From Streptomyces atroolivaceus (lineage in GTDB: Bacteria > Actinomycetota > Actinomycetes > Streptomycetales > Streptomycetaceae): a stretch of 64,000 nt of DNA. A program made the position numbers and the translations under genes. This document shows, one piece after another, positions 17,176-24,035 of this stretch (positions are counted from its first letter, which is position 1; every line of letters begins with the position of its first letter). The stretch covers positions 248,001 to 312,000 of the forward strand of contig NZ_JNXG01000004.1 in assembly GCF_000717025.1 (NCBI RefSeq), in the 5' to 3' direction. The notes beneath the pieces were generated by a model. That model was not told where the DNA came from. It did not search any database and saw nothing but the letters and a program-made list of their open reading frames with translations.

Positions 17176-17847
17176 GTGAACGACTTCGAGGTACCCGACG
17201 GCATCGACGTCCTGCGCGTGTTCTGCGGCCCTGACGGCCGCCACGGCAACGCGCTGGGCGTCGTGCGCGACGGACGCAGGTATCCCGGCAACGAGTCCCG
17301 TCAGGTGCTCGCGAGGAAGCTCGGCTTCAGCGAGACGGTGTTCGTGGACGACCCGGAGCGCGGCACCGTCGACATCCGCACGCCAGGACTGCGGCTGCCG
17401 TTCGCGGGGCATCCGCTCGTCGGCGCGGCGTGGCTGCTCGACCTGGAGGTCCTGGAGCTGCCCGTGGGAGACGTGACGGCCCGTCAGGACGGTGAGTTCA
17501 CCTGGATCACGGCCCGCCCGGAATGGGTTCCGGCGAGGACGCTGGAGCGGTACGCCTCGGTCGCGGAGGTCGAGGCGCTGACCGGGCCGCCGCCCGGCGA
17601 GGGCTGGCTCTACGTCTGGGCGTGGGAGGACGAGGCCGCCGGCCGTGTGCGGGCGCGGGCCTTCCCGCGGCGCGACGACGGCATCGAGGAGGACGAGGCG
17701 ACGGGCGCGGCGGCGATGCTGCTGAGCGCCGAGCTCGGCCGGGCCCTCAACATCAGGCAGGGGCGCGGCTCCCAGATCCTCACCGCGCCCGCGCCGGACG
17801 GGACGATGGAGGTCGGGGGCCGCGTCCTTCTGGTGGTCGCGTCCTGA
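17176..17847 (+). CDS. PhzF-family protein, shorter divergent member
   Basis: A 223-residue PhzF-fold protein, about 70 residues shorter than the copy at 2.35 kb. The GNPAG loop has become GNALGVV (residues 24-30) and CGHAT has become FAGHPLVG (76-83), while the catalytic Glu53 (GFSETVF) and EEDEATGAAA are kept. The GTG start at 17176 is preceded after 6 nt by TTGAAT, a weak -10, so it may be leaderless; the frame is open upstream but Arg-rich. It is convergent with heme oxygenase by 0 bp. Activity on a different substrate from the longer paralogue is an inference from the changed loops. Confidence 0.82.
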   Translation: MNDFEVPDGIDVLRVFCGPDGRHGNALGVVRDGRRYPGNESRQVLARKLGFSETVFVDDPERGTVDIRTPGLRLPFAGHPLVGAAWLLDLEVLELPVGDVTARQDGEFTWITARPEWVPARTLERYASVAEVEALTGPPPGEGWLYVWAWEDEAAGRVRARAFPRRDDGIEEDEATGAAAMLLSAELGRALNIRQGRGSQILTAPAPDGTMEVGGRVLLVVAS

Positions 17848-18513
17848 CTACGCGCTGAGCGGGAAGACCTCGCCGAGCTCGCGGAAGACGGCGGTGTTCA
17901 GCGCGAAGGCGCGCTTGCACTCCTCGATGATGCGCTGCTTCTCCAGCTCGTCGGCGTCCACCGCGTCCAGCAGCTCCCGGTACTCCCGCTTGAAGGCGGC
18001 CGGGTTGGGGATCTGCTCGAAGACGTAGAACCGGACCCCGTCGCCCTTGCGCTCGAAGCCCCAGGTCTTCTCCGCCGTGCCGCGGATGATCTGGCCGCCC
18101 GAGAGATCGCCGAGGTAACGGGTGTAGTGGTGCGCTATGTATCCGGCGGGCCACTCCCGGGCGCACTCGGCGACCCGCGCGGCGTACGCGGCGGTGGCGG
18201 GCAGGGGTTCGAGTCCTTCGCGCCATTCCCCGCCCCGCAGATGGGTGAGGTCGCGCTCCAGTTCGGCCGTGCGCATCAGCTCCGGCTGTATGAAGGGCCC
18301 GGCGACCGGGTCCTCGCGCAAGGCCTGCGCACCGTCCTCCAGCGCCCGGTAGACGAACCACAGCTGCTCGGTGTAGCGCGCGTACGCGTCCACCCCGAGC
18401 CGTCCGCCGAGCATGTCGCCCATGAAGGTCGAGGACTCCGCCTCCGTGTGCTGCTCGTGCGAAGCGGTGCGGATCAGAGTCGAGAAAGGCGTGGTCGTGG
18501 CGGTCGAGTCCAA
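17848..18513 (-). CDS. Biliverdin-producing heme oxygenase
   Basis: A 221-residue alpha-helical oxygenase that opens heme to biliverdin, CO and Fe2+ for iron recycling. The proximal heme ligand is His22 in QHTEAESSTFMGDML, aligned to His20 of corynebacterial HmuO, and the distal kinked helix reads HHYTRYLGDLSGGQ. I place the start at TTG 18513, which has GGAGG 6 nt upstream and gives the usual length; an ATG 17 codons earlier gives a non-homologous Arg/Pro-rich extension. An iron box about 100 bp upstream predicts derepression in iron starvation. No heme-uptake genes adjoin. Confidence 0.92.
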   Translation of the reverse strand: MDSTATTTPFSTLIRTASHEQHTEAESSTFMGDMLGGRLGVDAYARYTEQLWFVYRALEDGAQALREDPVAGPFIQPELMRTAELERDLTHLRGGEWREGLEPLPATAAYAARVAECAREWPAGYIAHHYTRYLGDLSGGQIIRGTAEKTWGFERKGDGVRFYVFEQIPNPAAFKREYRELLDAVDADELEKQRIIEECKRAFALNTAVFRELGEVFPLSA

Positions 18514-18614
18514 GGCGGGCCTCCGGGGACCGAGGGGACGGGAAGTCCGGACAGGAAGGTACATAGCGGTGGTATTCGTACGTGTGACTACACACCGATA
18601 AGCTGATCCTCCTG

Positions 18615-18630
18615 CTTAGGCATACCTAAG
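18615..18630. promoter_or_regulatory. Iron box (DmdR/IdeR-type operator)
   Basis: CTTAGGCATACCTAAG is a 16-bp near-perfect dyad (TTAGG/CCTAA arms) matching the core of the DtxR/IdeR/DmdR consensus TTAGGTTAGGCTAACCTAA. It lies about 100 bp before the TTG start of heme oxygenase on the minus strand and just after the methionine aminopeptidase gene. Confidence 0.7.
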
Positions 18631-18678
18631 TCAACAGGTTCCCGACCGTCTGTCGGTAAGAGCGTCCGGTGGGAGTCC

Positions 18679-19536
18679 TCACGGAAGCGTCAGGATCTCC
18701 GCCCCGGTCTCGGTCACCACCAGTGTGTGCTCGAACTGCGCGGTCCGCTTCCGGTCCTTCGTCACCACGGTCCAGCCGTCGTCCCACATGTCGTAGTCAT
18801 GGGTCCCGAGCGTCAGCATCGGCTCGATGGTGAACGTCATCCCGGGCTGCATCACGGTCGTCGCGTGCGGGCTGTCGTAGTGCGGGATGATCAGGCCGGA
18901 GTGGAACGAGGAGTTGATCCCGTGCCCGGTGAAGTCCCGCACCACCCCGTAGCCGAACCGCTTCGCGTACGACTCGATGACGCGCCCGATCACATTGATC
19001 TGCCGCCCGGGCCGCACCGCCTTGATGGCGCGGTTCAGCGACTCCCGGGTGCGCTCCACGAGGAGCCGTGACTCCTCGTCGACGTCACCGCAGAGGTAGG
19101 TGGCGTTGTTGTCGCCGTGCACGCCGTCGATGTACGCCGTGACGTCGAGGTTCACGATGTCGCCGTCCCGCAGCACGGTGGAGTCCGGGATGCCGTGGCA
19201 GATGACCTCGTTGAGCGAGGTGCAGAGCGACTTCGGGAAACCCCTGTAACCGAGGGTCGAGGGGTACGCCCCGTGGTCCACCATGAACTCGTGGGCGACC
19301 CGGTCGAGTTCGTCGGTGGTGACCCCCGGGGTGATGTGCCTGGCCGCCTCCTCCATCGCCTGGGCGGCGATGCGGCCCGCGATCCGCATGCGCTCCACGG
19401 TGTCGGCGTCCTGGATCTCCGGCCCGGTGTACGGGGTGGGGGCGGGCTTCCCCACGTACTCGGGGCGCCGGATCTTTCCGGGAACGGAACGGACGGGAGT
19501 GATCTCCCCTGGTACGAGAAGCGACTGGCCAGACAT
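18679..19536 (-). CDS. map: Methionine aminopeptidase, type I
   Basis: A 285-residue cytosolic dinuclear-metal peptidase removing the N-terminal Met of new proteins. Pita-bread fold motifs are present: [22 protein letters not shown], metal Asp residues in [20 protein letters not shown], His in DFTGHGI, FTIEPML and the final Glu in [10 protein letters not shown] 40-residue N-terminal extension ([12 protein letters not shown]) matches the type Ic actinobacterial form with an SH3-binding-like Pro-rich stretch. The ATG at 19536 lies 7 nt after a TAGACT -10 box, so the mRNA is leaderless. Streptomyces usually carries more than one map; this need not be the copy in the ribosomal protein operon. Confidence 0.93.
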   Translation of the reverse strand: MSGQSLLVPGEITPVRSVPGKIRRPEYVGKPAPTPYTGPEIQDADTVERMRIAGRIAAQAMEEAARHITPGVTTDELDRVAHEFMVDHGAYPSTLGYRGFPKSLCTSLNEVICHGIPDSTVLRDGDIVNLDVTAYIDGVHGDNNATYLCGDVDEESRLLVERTRESLNRAIKAVRPGRQINVIGRVIESYAKRFGYGVVRDFTGHGINSSFHSGLIIPHYDSPHATTVMQPGMTFTIEPMLTLGTHDYDMWDDGWTVVTKDRKRTAQFEHTLVVTETGAEILTLP

Positions 19537-19543
19537 GTCAGCG

Positions 19544-19549
19544 AGTCTA
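19544..19549 (-). promoter_or_regulatory. -10 box of leaderless map promoter
   Basis: TAGACT on the minus strand ends 7 nt before the map ATG; there is no ribosome-binding site. Confidence 0.6.
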
Positions 19550-19594
19550 ACCAGCGTGCTCGGGGCACCATGGCAACGAGGAAAGGATCCCGCA

Positions 19595-19831
19595 ATGGCC
19601 CTGTTCAAGAAGCGCACGGTGGGCAAACCGGGCGAATGGTACTACTGCCTGGAGCACAAGAAGGTGGAGGAGGGCCCCGAGTGCCCCGGGAAGGACCGGT
19701 TCGGCCCGTACACCACCCAGGGGGAGGCGCAGCGCGCCATGGACACGGCGCGTGAGCGGAACCTCGAGTGGGAGAACGACCCGAAGTGGCACGACCGTCC
19801 GGACCGGCCGGCGGACGGGACACCGGGCTAG
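19595..19831 (+). CDS. Small conserved hypothetical protein
   Basis: A 78-residue hydrophilic, charged protein starting [20 protein letters not shown], with two Cys ([19 protein letters not shown]), then [20 protein letters not shown], which resembles the short SPOR-like/DUF-type proteins conserved across Streptomyces. The ATG at 19595 has AAAGGA 7 nt upstream. It is divergent from map, whose leaderless start is 59 bp away. The [24 protein letters not shown] pattern suggests a small sporulation-repeat-like fold, but no function can be assigned. Confidence 0.8.
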   Translation: MALFKKRTVGKPGEWYYCLEHKKVEEGPECPGKDRFGPYTTQGEAQRAMDTARERNLEWENDPKWHDRPDRPADGTPG

Positions 19832-19835
19832 GCCC

Positions 19836-19866
19836 CCGGTCCGGATCACGCCGGGGTCCGGACCGG
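19836..19866 (+). terminator. Terminator hairpin followed by a partial repeat of itself
   Basis: CCGGTCCGG (19836-19844) pairs with CCGGACCGG (19858-19866). The segment ATCACGCCGGG-TCCGG recurs just downstream (around 19871-19885), making a second potential stem. The 167-bp gap holds nothing else visible. Confidence 0.55.
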
Positions 19867-19998
19867 CCCAATCACGCCGGGCTCCGGCCCGGTCCGGACG
19901 GAAGTCCCCGGGCCGCGTCCGCGGAGTCCCGTCCGGCCCGCGACGCCGGACGCGCGGGCGCGCCCCCGGGCGCCCGGCGTGACCTTGCGGAGGCGGTC

Positions 19999-21279
19999 CT
20001 AGGTCTGCTCGGCCTTCTCGGGGCCGGCGCTCGCGGCGCGCCGTCGCACGGCGTCCTCGTCCGTTCCGGAGTCGTACGTGAGGAGCTTCGGCAGCGCCGC
20101 GGCCAGCAGTGCGACCGAAGCGACACACGCCACGCCGCCGGTCCAGACCGCGGTCCGCGTTCCCGTCCAGCCCGCCATCGCCCCCGCCCTGACCTGGCCC
20201 AGCTGGGGGCCCACGCTGTACGAGAGGACCTCGATCCCGGCGAGCCTCCCCCGCAGCTCGTCGGGGATGGTCTGGTTCCAGATCGTGGAGCGTCCCAGCC
20301 CGCTGAGCATGTCGCCCGCGCCGGCCACTCCCAGGCAGCAGAGCACCAGCCAGACGTTCCCGAACCATCCGGCCGCCGCGATGGCCAGGCCCCACACCGC
20401 CGCGCCGCCCACGACGAACAGTCCGTGCCGGCGCACCCGTGAGGTCCAGCCGCTGGTCAGCCCGAGCACCAGGGAGCCGACGGATCCCGCGGCGTACATC
20501 AGCCCCAGCGACCACTCCGCGTCCAGCTCGTCCGCCAGGAACGGGAAGATCGTGTTCGGGAAGGCGAAGAGCATCGCCGCCAGATCGATCGCGTACGTCC
20601 CCAGCAGTACGGGACGGCTCCAGGCGTACCGTGCGCCCTCCGCGATCCCCCGCAACGACGGCTTCTGCGCGTCGTGCGCGGGCGGGGCCGCGGACAGCCG
20701 CAGGCACAGCAGCACGGAGACGGCGAAGGTGACGACGGTGACGCCGTACGCGGTGGCGTGTCCGGCGTAGGCCACCACGAGCCCTGCCAGCGCGGGGCCG
20801 GCGATCGCGCCCACCTGCCAGCGCAACGAGTTCAGTGCCGCCGCCGCGGTGAGCTGGTCGTGCGGCACGATCCGGGCCATCAGCGAGTCCAGCGCGGGCC
20901 TCTGGAGCCCGGCCAGAGCGGAGACCCCGCCGGCCACCAGGTACAGGGGCCAGAGCGCGGGCTCGGGCGCGGTCGCGTTCACCAGCAGGACGACGGCGAG
21001 CACACCGAGGCCCGCCTCGGTGCCCAGGATGACCTTGCGGCGGTCCGCGGAGTCGGCGAGCGCCCCTCCGTACAGCCCGAAGACGATGAGCGGGACGAGC
21101 TCCACCGCTCCCATGGCGCCGACGGCGAGCGGCGACCCGGTGAGGTCCTTGATCTGGAGCGGCAGGGCGATCAGGGCCATGAAGCTGCCGAAGTAGGTGA
21201 TCAGCCCTTGGATCCACAGCAGCCGGAAATCGGCGGAGGAACGCCAGGGCGAGAAATCGGGCAGCAGACGGGAGGTCAC
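19999..21279 (-). CDS. MFS transporter (putative multidrug exporter)
   Basis: A 426-residue 12-helix transporter. The start WRSSADFRLLWIQGLITYFG and motif A-like GLYGGALADSADRRKVIL place it with the enterobactin-exporter/MFS_3 group (EntS-like). A conserved NSLRWQVGAIAGPALAGLVV segment corresponds to motif C, typical of exporters. The GTG start at 21279 has GGAG about 11 nt upstream. The cytoplasmic tail is charged. There is no linked regulator. A siderophore or drug substrate is possible but unproven. Confidence 0.85.
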   Translation of the reverse strand: MTSRLLPDFSPWRSSADFRLLWIQGLITYFGSFMALIALPLQIKDLTGSPLAVGAMGAVELVPLIVFGLYGGALADSADRRKVILGTEAGLGVLAVVLLVNATAPEPALWPLYLVAGGVSALAGLQRPALDSLMARIVPHDQLTAAAALNSLRWQVGAIAGPALAGLVVAYAGHATAYGVTVVTFAVSVLLCLRLSAAPPAHDAQKPSLRGIAEGARYAWSRPVLLGTYAIDLAAMLFAFPNTIFPFLADELDAEWSLGLMYAAGSVGSLVLGLTSGWTSRVRRHGLFVVGGAAVWGLAIAAAGWFGNVWLVLCCLGVAGAGDMLSGLGRSTIWNQTIPDELRGRLAGIEVLSYSVGPQLGQVRAGAMAGWTGTRTAVWTGGVACVASVALLAAALPKLLTYDSGTDEDAVRRRAASAGPEKAEQT

Positions 21280-21347
21280 GGAGGATCATGCTCCGTCGTG
21301 CCCGGCTCTCCCGGCAACCCATTTCCACCGCGGCCGGGACGGGCCCC

Positions 21348-21950
21348 TCACCAGCGGGTCGGTGGCGGTGCCGTCAGCTGGTCGGCCAGGCGGGAGAGGC
21401 GGTCGCGGAACGTGCGGCGGCCCCGGGCGGCCGGGGCGCGGTTCTCTCCCGCCGCCGCGCTGACCAGGTGCTGGACCGTGTCCAGGTCGACCTCGTCGTC
21501 GGCGGAGACGGTGAGCGCCTCGTGGGCGAGGCCCCGCACCTCCGGGTCGCCGCCGTCCAGCGTGAGCACGGTCGCCCCCGAGCGGCGCGCGTCGTGGACG
21601 CGCTCCAGCAGGCCGCCGTCCGGCCGCTCGGGCGCCACCACGAGCAGCGTCTCGCCGCGCCCGGCCGCCTCGATCCGGCCCAGGCCGACGGCCAGATGCA
21701 CCGGGTCGTCCGGCTCCACCCGGTGGCGTACGAGCGTGGGCCGCAGCTGCGGCAGGCCCGACCACGTGGACTCGTCCACCAGATGCGCGGCCATGTGCCA
21801 CGGCTCGTAGACCTCCGTCCCCACCAGCAGCAGCCCGCCGCCCTGCGGGACGACCGACGACCGCAGGGCCCGGGCGAAACCCCGGGCCGCCGCGGGCCAC
21901 TCCGTCCCGGCGAGCACGTCACGCAGCAGGGCGACACGTACGGCATCCAT
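21348..21950 (-). CDS. Conserved hypothetical protein with SIS/Rossmann-like core
   Basis: A 200-residue soluble protein conserved in Streptomyces, not assigned to an enzyme. Residues 35-160 alternate strands and helices (GGLLLVGTEVYEPWHMAAHL, GETLLVVAPERPDGGLLERV, SGATVLTLDGGDPEVRGLAH, EALTVS), which resembles a sugar-isomerase (SIS)-like alpha/beta sandwich. The tail (FRDRLSRLADQL) is basic. It follows the MFS exporter gene in opposite order (68 bp between them, same strand) and could be its upstream operon partner. Start ATG 21950; the ribosome site is weak. Confidence 0.65.
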   Translation of the reverse strand: MDAVRVALLRDVLAGTEWPAAARGFARALRSSVVPQGGGLLLVGTEVYEPWHMAAHLVDESTWSGLPQLRPTLVRHRVEPDDPVHLAVGLGRIEAAGRGETLLVVAPERPDGGLLERVHDARRSGATVLTLDGGDPEVRGLAHEALTVSADDEVDLDTVQHLVSAAAGENRAPAARGRRTFRDRLSRLADQLTAPPPTRW

Positions 21951-22076
21951 GGCCCGGCATCATGCCGCCGCCGGAGCCCGCGTGGCTGCCCGATCGCGGT
22001 AATCCACCCGAACGTGAGCCCCTCCGTGCTCCCTGCGTGACGCACGTCCCAGAGCGACGAGGTGAGGGTTCCGCTT

Positions 22077-22095
22077 CCCTACCTCGCAGTAGGGT
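22077..22095 (+). promoter_or_regulatory. Inverted repeat overlapping the npdG promoter
   Basis: CCCTAC (22077-22082) and GTAGGG (22089-22094) form a perfect 6-bp dyad with a 6-bp centre. The right arm merges with a -10 box TAGGGT (22090-22095), and the ATG follows 7 nt later. It could be an operator covering the promoter of a leaderless transcript. Confidence 0.45.
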
Positions 22096-22102
22096 CGGCG
22101 GC

Positions 22103-22813
22103 ATGACTACGAATGACAGTGGAAGCGCCCCCAAGCCCCCCGCCAAGGACCCCTGGGACCTCCCCGACGTGTCCGGCCTGACCGTAGGCGTGCTCGGCGG
22201 GACCGGTCCCCAGGGCCGCGGCCTCGCCTACCGCTTCGCCCGCGCCGGACAGAAGGTCGTCATCGGCTCGCGCGCCGCCGACCGCGCCGAGGCCGCCGCC
22301 GCCGAGCTGGGCCACGGTGTCGAGGGCGCGGACAACGCCGAGTGCGCGCGCCGCAGCGATGTCGTGATCGTCGCCGTGCCGTGGGACGGCCACGCCAAGA
22401 CGCTCGAGTCCCTGCGCGAGGAGCTCGCCGGAAAGCTCGTCGTGGACTGCGTCAACCCGCTCGGCTTCGACAAGAAGGGCGCCTACGCCCTGAAGCCCGA
22501 GGAGGGCAGCGCCGCCGAGCAGGCCGCCGCCCTGCTGCCCGACTCCCGGGTCACCGCCGCCTTCCACCACCTCTCGGCGGTACTGCTCCAGGACGAGGCG
22601 ATCGAGGAGATCGACACGGACGTGCTGGTGCTGGGTGAGGCGCGAGCCGACACCGACATCGTCCAGGCGCTCGCGAGCCGTGTCCCCGGCATGCGCGGCA
22701 TCTTCGCCGGCCGGCTGCGCAACGCCCACCAGGTCGAGTCGCTGGTGGCGAACCTGATCTCCGTCAACCGCCGCTACAAGGCACACGCGGGGCTGCGTAC
22801 CACCGACGTGTGA
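22103..22813 (+). CDS. npdG: F420-dependent NADP reductase (F420H2:NADP+ oxidoreductase)
   Basis: A 236-residue Rossmann-fold enzyme transferring hydride between coenzyme F420 and NADP. The dinucleotide loop is VGVLGGTGPQGRGLA (residues 28-42), followed by VVIGSRAADRA, whose Ser-Arg binds the NADP phosphate. DVVIVAVPWDGH, VVDCVNPLGFDKKG and FHHLSA are the F420-site elements typical of the family. F420 biochemistry agrees with an actinobacterial host. The ATG at 22103 is supported by both an AGGG ribosome-like site and a TAGGGT -10 box at 7 nt. Monocistronic or leading a pair with the small membrane protein 80 bp downstream. Confidence 0.92.
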   Translation: MTTNDSGSAPKPPAKDPWDLPDVSGLTVGVLGGTGPQGRGLAYRFARAGQKVVIGSRAADRAEAAAAELGHGVEGADNAECARRSDVVIVAVPWDGHAKTLESLREELAGKLVVDCVNPLGFDKKGAYALKPEEGSAAEQAAALLPDSRVTAAFHHLSAVLLQDEAIEEIDTDVLVLGEARADTDIVQALASRVPGMRGIFAGRLRNAHQVESLVANLISVNRRYKAHAGLRTTDV

Positions 22814-22893
22814 GCCCGTGCCCGGAGCCGAATCGGGCATGAGGGACACTGGACGGGACCGCGCACCATCCCCGGACAGGAGCACCAGCCCTC

Positions 22894-23085
22894 ATGCCCC
22901 GCCTCGCTCTCTACACCAGCATCGTCTGCGTCCTCGCCGTCGCCGCGGCCGTGGTCTCCTTCGTCCAGGGCAGCATCCTTCCCGGCGTCGTATGGGTCCT
23001 GCTGGCCGGTCTCTCCTCCAACATGGCGTGGTTCTACGTGCGCAGGCACAAGGCGGAGTCCCGCGCCGAAGCCGCCGCCGGCTGA
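22894..23085 (+). CDS. Small two-helix membrane protein
   Basis: A 63-residue protein with two hydrophobic segments (about residues 4-22 and 28-46) and a short basic tail RRHKAESRAEAA. I recognise it only as a conserved Streptomyces small membrane protein. AGGAG lies 10 nt before the ATG. It may be co-transcribed with npdG. It is convergent with the site-2 protease gene 14 bp away. Confidence 0.7.
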   Translation: MPRLALYTSIVCVLAVAAAVVSFVQGSILPGVVWVLLAGLSSNMAWFYVRRHKAESRAEAAAG

Positions 23086-23099
23086 CGGACCACCGCGCG

Positions 23100-23912
23100 T
23101 CAGCGGATGAGCGCACAGCCCGGGTCCTGGTCGCCGAACCACTCCTGCCAGAAGCGGTAACTGTCGAGTCCGCAGTACGTCTCGACCTCGCTCACGCCCA
23201 GGCCCCGCAGCAGCGCGTCCACCGCGTCGAAGAAGGCCCCGTTGACCTCCGGGATCCACAGGAGCGCGAAGACCGCGATCAGCCCGAAGGGCGCGAAGGG
23301 CTCGACCTGGCGCCGGATCCGGTAGGAGAGCCACGGCTCGATGACGCCGTAGCCGTCGAGACCGGGGACCGGCAGGGAGTTCAGGATCGCGGCCGTCACC
23401 TGGAGCAGTGCCAGGAACGCCAGCGCCAGCCGGAAGGGCAGCGGCACGCCGTCCAGGGCGCCCAGCCAGAACGGCGCCGTGCAGACGACGGCGAACAGCA
23501 CGTTCGTCAGGGGACCGGCCGCCGAGATCAGGCTGTGCTTCCAGCGCCCGCCGATGCGGCCCCGCTCGATGTAGACCGCCCCGCCGGGCAGACCGATGCC
23601 GCCCATGATCACGAACAGCACGGGCAGCACGATGCTCAGCAGGGCGTGGGTGTACTTGAGCGGGTTGAGGGTCAGATAGCCCTTCGCCCCGACCGAGATG
23701 TCGCCGCTGTGCAGTGCCGTGCGCGCGTGCGCGTACTCGTGGAGGCAGAGCGAGACGATCCACGCCGCGGTGACGAAGAGGAAGACCGCGAAGCCGGTCT
23801 GCTCGGCGAAGCCCGTCCACACCGCCCAGCCCGAGACGGCCATGACGGCGACGATCCCCAGGAAGACCGGGCTGACCCGCCGGTCGCTGGGGCGGCGGAA
23901 CGCGGTGGTCAT
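23100..23912 (-). CDS. Site-2 protease family (M50) membrane metalloprotease
   Basis: A 270-residue polytopic membrane protein with the zinc site HEYAH inside a transmembrane helix (IVSLCLHEYAHART) and the second metal motif NSLPVPGLDGYGVIEP, as in rhomboid-unrelated intramembrane proteases of the S2P type. A PDZ domain is absent, as in the short Streptomyces/Rv-type members. I set the start at ATG 23912, which has AGGAG 8 nt upstream; the frame allows an upstream ATG at 23969 with no such site. It would cleave single-pass proteins in the membrane, for example anti-sigma factors. None is encoded next to it. Confidence 0.9.
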   Translation of the reverse strand: MTTAFRRPSDRRVSPVFLGIVAVMAVSGWAVWTGFAEQTGFAVFLFVTAAWIVSLCLHEYAHARTALHSGDISVGAKGYLTLNPLKYTHALLSIVLPVLFVIMGGIGLPGGAVYIERGRIGGRWKHSLISAAGPLTNVLFAVVCTAPFWLGALDGVPLPFRLALAFLALLQVTAAILNSLPVPGLDGYGVIEPWLSYRIRRQVEPFAPFGLIAVFALLWIPEVNGAFFDAVDALLRGLGVSEVETYCGLDSYRFWQEWFGDQDPGCALIR

Positions 23913-24023
23913 CGGCGGCACTCCTGAGGGCTGGACGACGGCTGGAGCCCCCGACGGTACGGGTGACACGGCGAGAACGTCTCATGGACGGGTGGTAGTT
24001 CCTCGGAGGGCCGAGCCGTCACG

Positions 24024-24029
24024 GACAAT
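24024..24029 (+). promoter_or_regulatory. Putative leaderless -10 box
   Basis: GACAAT lies 6 nt before the GTG start of the AfsR-like gene; no ribosome site is visible. Confidence 0.45.
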
Positions 24030-24035
24030 GGGCGC

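Noticed and set aside
2352..17847. PhzF genes as evidence for a phenazine biosynthetic cluster
   Set aside because: No phzA/B/D/E/G relatives are nearby; PhzF-fold proteins are widespread without phenazines.
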